A DNA stretch of 64,000 bases, from NCBI GenBank assembly GCA_964023205.1, contig OZ026848.1, positions 29,623,912-29,687,911 of the forward strand, written 5' to 3'. Positions 55,890-64,000 of the stretch are shown piece after piece. The notes below the pieces were generated by a model, which was not told the DNA's origin, did no database searches, and saw nothing but the letters and a program-made list of their open reading frames with translations. The translations under genes were made by a program, and so were the position numbers. How positions within the stretch are numbered: position 1 is the first letter of the stretch; every line of letters starts with the position of its first letter. The stretch comes from Lutraria lutraria (taxonomy: Eukaryota; Mollusca; Bivalvia; Venerida; Mactridae).

Positions 55890-56746
55890 TAAAAACAATA
55901 TATTTGTATATTGCAATATCAATTTCCCCAGCAAAACTCAGCACCGATATATTGATATTTTGAGTACATGCATTACAAGGATGATAACTCATCACAGTTT
56001 AGAAACAACAGTATATCAAGATTTACCTCCCTTTGTGTATTATTGACATTTGTCCTTTTTTGAAGAACTTGAGTTAGATACAGGAAAGTAAGTTTATAAC
56101 TAAGCTAAATACTAAGACAAACATGACTTTATTGTTAGTTTTTCTGTACATGTAAGGTGTTGTTGTTTTTTACTGCAAAATACAATGAACTGTTACCACA
56201 CCAGAGAACTGACTAACTTGAAGAAAACAATTTATATTTGGGCTTCTGCATTTCATGTCAAGTCCTCAAAAAATCCAACATCTTTTTTGGTGCCGTTGGA
56301 CAGAAGACACTTAAAGTAACAAGTTACATTCTGTGATATAACTTGCTAAACATGAAGACAATATAAAGTAAGCTACATTATAGAGACGTAGCTTAACTGG
56401 TTAAAAATAATAATACTATTTATCCCAAGTACTGGGTTTTGTGTTTATAGAACCATGAGAACGGTGTAATTAATCTCATGATATCTTGTCTTTTAATGAT
56501 TCCAAGTTGATTACGATCAGACTATAATGATATCGATATTATTGATACATTATATTTGTCTGACAGCATAATTGATGTGAACATGTATTTAAACATTAAT
56601 CAGCTCAACTCTTCATAACCATAATACTTTAAGAATGCCTGTTTACCAGTATAAAGCAGTACCTTCAAAGTGCATGATACATAGAGGGTCCAAAACATCG
56701 AAAAAAGAAAAAATGATGTCACTATAAAACTTGTTAGAAAACAAAC
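55890..56746. other. Intronic or intergenic, nothing recognised
   Basis: Downstream (in - strand sense) of the exon at 56747. AT-rich, no supported feature. Confidence 0.3.
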
Positions 56747-56942
56747 CTTTTGAGCCAGCCGGGAGTGGGGGTTTCCCGTACCCACAACTCTGCAGATAGT
56801 GGTCCCGGGCTCTAGATCTAATTTGTCGATACTTGTTTTTTCTTCTGTACTTCTCTTCTTCCCCAGCAAGAACCTCTGAGGCATCTTTCCAATCCATATC
56901 CATCTCTGATAATGGTAAAGAATGTCGTCTGACATGTTTTTT
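56747..56942 (-). CDS. Exon 2 of an unrecognised - strand gene
   Basis: The - strand segment follows a good acceptor (ctataaatctttcag) and ends at a gtttgt donor. It is 196 nt: 65 codons read in phase 0 from exon 1, plus one base. Residues start KKHVRRHSLPLSEMDMDWKD and continue with a charged GEEEKYRRKNKYRQIRSRAR segment, then DHYLQSCGYGKPPLPAGSK. The composition is strongly protein-like (acidic and basic clusters, no stops) and the phase matches the five-codon exon at 59898-59912. I do not recognise the family. A shorter alternative acceptor just before the internal ATG-GAT-ATG would keep the same frame. Confidence 0.6.
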
Positions 56943-57113
56943 CTGAAAGATTTATAGAACAGAATTAAAGCACAACAGCTCAGTTACTCAGCCTAGTGGC
57001 TTTTGAAATCATTAGGATAAATGGCCTGTAAGCTCTGGCAAAACCTACTACTCACAATAATCAGAATGCTACAATATGATATGCTACAATATCATCTTCC
57101 TGGGCATCACCCT

Positions 57114-59330
57114 AATAAGTACACTACTCAAACTAATAAGTACACTACTCACCCTAATAAGTACACTACTCAAACTAATATGTACACTACTCACCCTAAT
57201 AAGTACACTACTCAAACTAATAAGTACACTACTCACACTAGAATGTACACTACTGAAACTTATATGTACACTACTCAACCTAATAAGTACACTACTCAAA
57301 CTAATATGTATGCTACTCACCCTAATAAGTACACTACTGAAACTTATATGTATGCTACTCACCCTAATAAGTACACTACTCAAACTAATAAGTACACTAC
57401 TCACCCTAATAAGTACACTACTGAAACTTATATGTATGCTACTCACCCTAATAAGTACACTACTCAAACTTATATGTATGCTACTCACCCTAATAAGTAC
57501 ACTACTCAAACTTATATGTATGCTACTCACCCTAATAAGTACACTACTCAAACTTATATGTATGCTACTCACCCTAATAAGTACACTACTCAAACTTATA
57601 TGTATGCTACTCACCCTAATAAGTACACTACTCAAACTTATATGTATGCTACTCACCCTAATAAGTACACTACTCAAACTTATATGTACACTACTCACAT
57701 TATTATGTATGCTACTCACCCTAATAAGTACACTACTCAAACTAATAAGTACACTACTCACCCTAATAAGTACACTACTGAAACTTATATGTACGCTACT
57801 CACCCTAATAAGTACACTACTCAAACTAATATGTATGCTAATCACCCTAATAAGTACACTACTCAAACTTATATGTACACTACTCACCCTAATAAGTATA
57901 CCACTCAAACTTATATGTACACTACTCACCCTAATAAGTACACTACTCAAACTTATATGTACACTACTCACCCTAATAAGTACACTACTCAAACTAATAT
58001 GTACACTACTCACCCTAATAAGTACACTACTCAAACTAATATGTATGCTAATCACCCTAATAAGTACACTACTCAAACTTATATGTACACTACTCACCCT
58101 AATAAGTACACTACTCAAACTAATATGTACACTACTCACCCTAATAAGTACACTACTCAAACTAATATGTACACTACTCACCCTAATAAGTACACTACTC
58201 AAACTAATATGTATGCTAATCACCCTAATAAGTACACTACTCAAACTAATATGTACACTACTCACCCTAATAAGTACACTACTCAAACTAATATGTATGC
58301 TAATCACCCTAATAAGTACACTACTCAAACTAATATGTATACTACTCACCCTAATAAGTATACCACTCAAACTTATATGTACACTACTCACCCTAATAAG
58401 TACACTACTCAAACTAATATGTACACTACTCACCCTAATAAGTACACTACTCAAACTAATATGTACACTACTCACCCTAATAAGTACACTACTCAAACTA
58501 ATATGTATGCTAATCACCCTAATAAGTACACTACTCAAACTTATATGTACACTACTCACCCTAATAAGTATACCACTCAAACTTATATGTACACTACTCA
58601 CCCTAATAAGTACACTACTCAAACTTATATGTACACTACTCACCCTAATAAGTACACTACTCAAACTAATATGTACACTACTCACCCTAATAAGTACACT
58701 ACTCAAACTAATATGTATGCTACTCACCCTAATAAGTACACTACTCAAACTAATATGTACACTACTCACCCTAATAAGTACACTACTCAAACTAATATGT
58801 ACACTACTCACCCTAATAAGTACACTACTCACCATAATAAGTATACCACTCAAACTTATATGTACACTACTCACCCTAATAAGTACACTACTCAAACTAA
58901 TATGTACACTACTCACCCTAATAAGTACACTACTCAAACTAATATGTACACTACTCACCCTAATAAGTACACTACTCAAACTAATATGTATGCTACTCAC
59001 CATAATAAGTACACTACTCAAACTAATATGTACACTACTCACCCTAATAAGTACACTACTCAAACTAATATGTATGCTACTCACCCTAATAAGTACACTA
59101 CTCAAACTAATATGTATGCTAATCACCCTAATAAGTACACTACTCAAACTTATATGTACACTACTCACCCTAATAAGTACACTACTCAAACTAATATGTA
59201 TGCTACTCACCCTAATAAGTACACTACTCAAACTAATATGTACACTACTCACCCTAATAAGTACACTACTCAAACTAATATGTACACTACTCACCCTAAT
59301 AAGTATACCACTCAAACTATTATATACAAT
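57114..59330. repeat. 21/42-bp satellite array
   Basis: About 53 copies of a 42-bp dimer of two diverged 21-bp monomers: aataagtacactactcaaac-t and (a/t)atatgtacactactcaccc-t. Variants include tgtatgcta, attatatg and gaaac. Since 21 is a multiple of three and the monomer has no stop in three of the six frames, it creates overlapping frames of more than 700 codons on both strands. One of them reads as a 14-residue repeat, KYTTQTNMYTTHPN. These are consequences of the repeat, not evidence for a protein. The array lies within the inferred intron 1 of the - strand gene. Confidence 0.96.
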
Positions 59331-59389
59331 ACTAACACTATTATGTATATTACTTTCTCCAAGATATTGCTGGATTACAGGGCCTCAGT

Positions 59390-59895
59390 AACTGGAGGTG
59401 GAGAAGCTAGGGGAACTACCCCTCCCCCAATAACTGTGACTGTTATGAATTTTATAAGGGGTCATAAATGATTCCCCACCCAATGTGAAACGAAATATTT
59501 TGGCTCTAAAATTATCCCCACCAATCTGAATAAATCCTATAGGCCTGGGTATCTGCAGAATCAAAGAAAACAGGTCATCTGACCATTGGCATTGTGATTG
59601 AAATAATGTTGAAAAGAGCGAAAAACACTGTTTCTTCAATGAGAAATAAAATTAATTTAAAAATGCACTGAAATCAGTTCAGTTATGCAGTGTCAACGTG
59701 TAAGTGATTAAATTTGTGAATCTTTGGCTCGCCATGATTTCGTATTCACTCGCTAACTTTAGAGCAAGACGCTCGTGCGACGCACCATAAACGATTGTTG
59801 TTTATTAAATCAATGCTCAAACCGTTCAATGAATGACAAAACAATTTCACACCATTTAATTAAACAATATGAAGTGAGAAAAAATATTAACACTT
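59390..59895. other. Intronic sequence next to the satellite
   Basis: No repeat or exon identified between the array and exon 1. Confidence 0.35.
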
Positions 59896-59897
59896 AC

Positions 59898-59912
59898 CAT
59901 TTCACCAGACAT
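59898..59912 (-). CDS. Exon 1 (five codons) of the unrecognised - strand gene
   Basis: On the - strand gaagATGTCTGGTGAAATG is followed by the strong donor gtaagt (M-S-G-E-M, phase 0). The upstream - strand sequence is G+C-rich with CpGs (cgtgtcgcggcacggg, gagggacgcggg), fitting a promoter and 5' UTR. A second upstream ATG in ATGGCCGCTACAAATCG, in another frame, runs 16 codons to a TGA that overlaps this start, so it would act as an upstream ORF if transcribed. The intron to 56942 is 2.95 kb and contains the satellite. Confidence 0.5.
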
Positions 59913-60836
59913 CTTCAAACCCGCGTCCCTCCACTCGATTTGTAGCGGCCATTTTATCCCGTGCCGCGACACGATTCACGTGATGTCTAAAAAGGCAAAA
60001 GTGTTATAAATTCTAGGTGTATGAGATATAAATGTTTTGAGGTAAACTGGAGGCAGCTTGTATCTATATAAGTTCAGAGTTTATTCTGAATTTTCATTTT
60101 AGTTATGAAACTTTAAATAGTGAAAAAGGTCGTACAGGCAAGTGTTGATACTTAATGGAGGAGCTAGTGGCTGAGCACAACAAATTAGAGACAATTAAAA
60201 AACTAAATTAAATTGAGGTTTTGAAATTCGTTTGTGTACATCGATCACTACAGTAAATAGTATTTGCTGTAGTGAGTTCAAATCACTAAAATATGTCGGC
60301 CAAATAAAAATAAAAGCGAAAGAAAAAGACTTATTCTATCTTATTTTAGGCGCCGCTTCCGACGAAGGTCAACATCCAAGCATATATAGCATAACACAGC
60401 GTAACCGAAAATTTCCACTGAAAATGTTGTCTTACTTTGCGTATCATTTGGCTAGTTTGCATAAATATTTACGAGTAGATTGCAATCACGTGCTACCCTC
60501 ATCAGTTTGTAAGTTTGCGAAAAAACAGGCTTTTCTACATTCTAGGGCGTATATTTTTATTCCACTTGCAATACACTGTTATTATACATGGTGGTCCCAA
60601 AATATACGAAACATGCATTGAATTCAGCAGGCACTGAGGCCCATTAGATACAAGAAATCAAAAATGATTTGACTAGGGTTATAAAGGATGAATGTCATTG
60701 TGATACGTCTGGTCGAAACGCTGATAACCGAGATAAAAAAAACACTGAAAATTACCGTCGCAAGTGTGACTTTATAAAGTGACGTGAATACAAAGGCAGT
60801 GTGTAGAGTGTAGGACTACTCAACGTTGGCTACAAA
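59913..60836. promoter_or_regulatory. Inferred divergent promoter region
   Basis: About 0.92 kb separates the - strand start (59912) from the + strand sulfotransferase start (60837). The left 60 bp are CpG-rich. I could not place a TATA box or initiator with confidence. A 129-codon + strand frame inside (60232-60621) lacks any recognisable domain. Confidence 0.35.
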
Positions 60837-60975
60837 ATGGCTTCGGAGAAGCCCCATTTAAAAATGGAGAGGGTCGTAAATAAAGGAATCGTGATGTTTG
60901 ATTGTGAATTTGATGCCATTCAAACCATGGACACCAGAGAAGATGATATCTGGGTGTGTAGCTATCCACGATCAG
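60837..60975 (+). CDS. Sulfotransferase exon 1
   Basis: 46 codons plus one base, from MASEKPHLKM to CSYPRS; donor tcag|gtaaga. The intron interrupts the codon for the Gly of YPRSG. Confidence 0.9.
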
Positions 60976-63900
60976 GTAAGAATTATTTTTTCTGTATGGT
61001 CAAGTAACCAGTTTTCGTGGTATAATATAGCATGCACGCTATTCCAGAAAAGTAGTAAACAGATCAACTGTCAGATTTGTTAGCTTACTATCATGTTGAC
61101 TATAAAGAGAAATGGTATTTTTTTGCGGTAACATAACTTTCAGCCATTTGCAGGTATTCGATGTATTCTTATTCCAGGCATGGCTCATCATTGTGTACTG
61201 AACGTTCAGTAGATAGGCGGAGCAACTGACTGGTTCCTTGCCAACAGGGACTGATTCAAGCATATCACGATACGCACGCTTGCATGAGATAAAAAATAAA
61301 TTCTTGAATTTGAATCAAATTGAGATGACTCACGAAAACACCAGTCCAAACTAAAACGCTCAAATGGATGTGTTAGAGGGAGTTTTGTTTTAAAAGTCTA
61401 ACAGATATTCGTCATATATTCATATTGATTCTGTGTTGAGTTCGATCATGATAATCCTTTGCATTTAATATTCTGAAATAATGAATACTTAGTGACGAAT
61501 ACGACGCCGTTTTATCAATTCCACGAAAACTGGTTATGTCATCATACGATCAACCAAAGTCACTATATCAAAAGACCTATTTTTGACTCGTCAATTAAAT
61601 TTCACGCAACCGAAATTCTGTCTATTCGTTATCAATCGTTTAAATATGTGAACATAGCTTTTTTTCAGGAATAAATAACAATAAGTTCATGGACTATTAT
61701 TTATGTTTTTTATCGAGTTTTATGATGAGACTTTATGTTCAGCATGAAGATTGGTCTGTGACGAATTTGTTGAAAAAATTCGTCTGAGGCTATTTTTCCT
61801 CCTGTCACTGATCAGAATGATTCCAATAGAGACATTGGCAAAAACTTGTTGAGATTAAGATTTTTAATGTTTGTCCAGCTCGCTGTAATAAAACCGTAAA
61901 ATTTGCTTTTTTAAGCTGTAGAACCAAAAAAAAATTATTTATTTATTTATAAACCTAAAGAATATTACCAAGCACACGCAAAGAAAGAGGAGTTCTCAAT
62001 ACAGAGTACTCGGACGAGAACAAGCAGATCTTATTTGTTTTTTCTGCAACGGTCAATGGCATTCTTCACAAGAAACTTTGCAATGCCTCTTGTAGGGTTC
62101 AAATCAACGAATCCGACGTTCGAGTAATATTTCAAGTATGATATTTTAAGGCTTGATGTCTCTGGTTACCGTGCCTACCCTATACCCCCCGACCCCGGAC
62201 TTTTTATCAGGTCCGAGGAACGGTACATCTACTTTCTTACTTTATTATCTTTCTACAAGCATGCAACCAGAAATAAACGCTTTTAATATGTATTCGTTTA
62301 TTTCCGAAATAGACACAATGCTCTTAAAATTCACACGGACAACTAAGCAGGTCAAATACATGTACAGGTCAAATAAGATAATGTCGCCATATCCCTGATA
62401 ACTAAACACTGAATATTCACTAATGCGACAGAAAACAACTAAGATATTGGCCTTATCTAACTTGTGTTCATTTGAGTAGATATATTTGAATGTATAATCT
62501 ATCAAAGTATGTATTATCTATGTCAAGTAAATCACCCAAGTATCGTGAAGCTACTTAATGCACCAATATCATAGGCCAGTTTTTCTACTGATAACTTCTG
62601 CATGTATTTACCATATAAAACATGGGAAGAAAAAATGAAGAAATAAGATACATGTACTAAAGCCGGTTTCTCTTACATCTTAAATCCCCTCTCTCTTGGT
62701 AGGCCCTGAAATGTCCATAGCAGTCTAATTGGCGATCAAACAACAAATAAATAAAAGAAATAAATGCATATTCTAAAGGTACGACTTTGACACAAGAGTT
62801 GGTGTATTTGATACAGACTGGTGATTTTGAAACAGCAAACAAGCTACAACTGGACGAGAGGGTACCGATGGTAGACACTAAAGATGATAGATATCCATAT
62901 TACAAAGGTGCCTGATGTTTCTTAAAAACGTTCTAGCTTTTAACATGGCAAGAGGCGAAGGTCATTTGCCTTGAAAATAGAAAATAACCTAACAATGTTT
63001 GTGAAGTGAATTTGTTTATCGCCAACTTTCAGCGAGTTTCAGTTATATACGGCGGCCAGTTCACCTAATCAGTTTTCCTGGACTGTATTTTAACCAGTAC
63101 TAACTTATGCTTTCACAAGCAGCAGGCAACATCTAACTATATGGAGGAAAATCAACATTTGTGTCAAATTTTCAACGAAGTGTATGACTTGCAGCGACCG
63201 GGATTTGATCTTCCAAAATGAGCCGGCAACTTCTTCACATATGGAGGTTGTGACGTTTTAATAAAAAAGGCTTATTAAATAAATTAATCCCTCAAAACGC
63301 AAAGCGACTTCTTATATTTACATTGACACAATGTCTTAATGTTCACGTTTGTAAATTAAAAACAAACTTGACCTGAAACACGAATCTTAAAGATATACAA
63401 TAAAACATGGTTACAGTGAACTCAGATATAGCTAATAATCGGATAGAGGGATGTACATGTATTTATTTTTTCCAGAGCACGCACTTGTTTAATTACATGT
63501 AGTTGTAAATTAAATTCTTATATAAGAAAATACGGATATAAGGAAGTCATTCAAACCGTGTTCTACTGTACTTAATTGTATCATTTTATTATTGTCCAGG
63601 AGTGAAACATATAGATGGACTTCCCTCTCCGAGGATGATCAAATGTCATCTTCATCATTTTATGCTTCCAGAACAGTTACAACAAGGAAAAGGAAGGGTA
63701 TGTAATCTTATTATCAAACAATTGGGGTCTTGGGGATTCCTACCACTTTGATTGATTGACATTAAGTTCAGTGTGTTTGATCTTTTAATGCTCGACAAAA
63801 TTGCATTATGTATAGGTTAGAGTGCATATTTGGGTGTTCTTTGTAAACAAAAAAGCTAAAATGAGTGGTAGCGGTACATACACTGCAAAATGATATGATG

Positions 63901-64000
63901 CTTATTTGCTAGTTATAGCATGCATCCCCAAGCGTAACAACTTAAATTTTTCAGATTGTTTACATCTGTAGAAACCCTAAAGATGTTGTCACATCATTTT
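60837..64000 (+). CDS. Cytosolic sulfotransferase (SULT family), 5' part, cut by window edge
   Basis: SULTs transfer sulfate from PAPS to hydroxyl or amine groups of small molecules in the cytosol. Four exons join in phase: 60837-60975, 62779-62907, 63600-63697 and 63955 onward, giving the first 137 residues of a family usually about 290 long. Visible hallmarks are the 5'-phosphosulfate loop WVCSYPRSGTT (residues about 39-49), then TQELVYLIQTGDFE; SPRMIKCHLHH (about 99-109), whose His matches the catalytic His of the usual KTHLP; and ICRNPKDVVTSF (about 126-137), the 3'-phosphate-binding RNPKD motif. Departures: Leu replaces the common Trp after SGTT, and KCHLHH replaces KTHLP. The start follows acaaaATGG, a fair Kozak context. 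Substrate and subfamily cannot be told. The gene runs off the right edge. Confidence 0.92.
60976..62778 (+). other. Sulfotransferase intron 1
   Basis: 1.8 kb of AT-rich sequence. No repeat family shared with the rest of the window was identified. Confidence 0.6.
62779..62907 (+). CDS. Sulfotransferase exon 2
   Basis: Acceptor attctaaag (weak pyrimidine tract). It encodes GTTLTQELVYLIQTGDFETA to DDRYPYYK. Donor is aaag|gtgcct, non-optimal after GT. It enters and leaves in phase 1. Confidence 0.88.
63025..63250 (-). repeat. SINE B copy within sulfotransferase intron 2
   Basis: gttatatacggcggccagtt, cacctaatcagttttcctgg, catctaactatatggaggaa, aatcaacatttgtgtcaaat and gtatgacttgcagcgaccgg follow the family's - strand order. 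The tRNA-like head is largely lost and a second ...cttcttcacatatggagg piece follows. Confidence 0.68.
63600..63697 (+). CDS. Sulfotransferase exon 3
   Basis: Acceptor attattgtccag. It encodes GVKHIDGLPSPRMIKCHLHH then FMLPEQLQQGKGR; donor gtatgt. It contains the catalytic-His segment and leaves in phase 0. Confidence 0.9.
63955..64000 (+). CDS. Sulfotransferase exon 4 (partial)
   Basis: Acceptor aatttttcag. It encodes IVYICRNPKDVVTSF up to the window end. Confidence 0.9.
   Translation, partial: MVYICRNPKDVVTSF

Noticed and set aside
57021..59471. Open frames of 816, 771 (+) and 743 (-) codons
   Set aside because: All three come from the same 21-bp tandem repeat, whose length is a multiple of three. 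Overlapping open frames in several registers with identical periodicity are expected without selection, and there is no flanking coding sequence.
60232..60621. 129-codon + strand frame between the divergent genes
   Set aside because: No domain, no splice context, and a length within reach of chance in 64 kb. It was left out as a gene but may deserve a protein search.

Overview
The window is non-prokaryotic, AT-rich genomic DNA from a metazoan. It is most likely a bivalve mollusc: several dispersed repeats look like families common in bivalve genomes (the unit containing 'gggcccataactct', the unit ending in a run of 'gacgga' repeats followed by 'gggggtataat', and the 'gctcacctgag' element), and tRNA-derived SINEs are abundant. 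That assignment rests on recall and was not searched. Coding sequence is sparse and split into short exons; almost everything else is transposon, SINE or minisatellite.

Right edge (59.9-64.0 kb): two apparently divergent genes. On the + strand the first four exons of a cytosolic sulfotransferase (SULT family) are readable from the ATG at 60837 to the window end, where the gene is cut off. It has the PAPS-binding YPRSGTT loop, an IKCHL segment at the catalytic-His position and the RNPKDVV motif. About 0.9 kb away on the - strand, a tiny first coding exon (59912-59898) is followed by a phase-compatible exon at 56942-56747. Two further - strand exon candidates (49725-49540 and 37025-36894) also join in phase, so they may belong to the same large unrecognised gene, or may be first exons of separate genes. 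A - strand first-exon candidate lies at 5742-5595 and a weak - strand terminal-exon candidate at about 16860-16537.

Repeats by region: 0.1-1.7 kb, two subfamilies of a 33-bp minisatellite; 1.8-2.5 kb, a dispersed element with three ~165-bp subunits; 3.6-10 kb, SINEs, a 78-bp foldback and small inverted-repeat elements; 10.5-14.1 kb, a complete LTR retrotransposon with two 921-bp LTRs that look identical and no coding capacity; 15-15.7 kb, a degenerate minisatellite; 18.2-18.9 kb, a 647-bp foldback element rich in GGATCC; 20-31 kb, MITEs, SINEs and a 55-bp minisatellite; 33.2-34.2 kb and 48.9-49.4 kb, two elements with TTAA target duplications; 38.1-38.8 kb, a 34-bp minisatellite; 42.4-43.1 and 46.4-47.4 kb, TA-flanked inverted-repeat elements, the second pogo/Tigger-like; 57.1-59.3 kb, a 42-bp (2 x 21) satellite inside the first intron of the - strand gene.

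I found no self-contained new molecular system. The most distinctive item is a 78-bp near-palindromic foldback element present in five copies, whose fixed arm differences and CpG decay mark it as a real mobile family. All long ORFs in the window are artefacts of tandem repeats whose unit length is a multiple of three.
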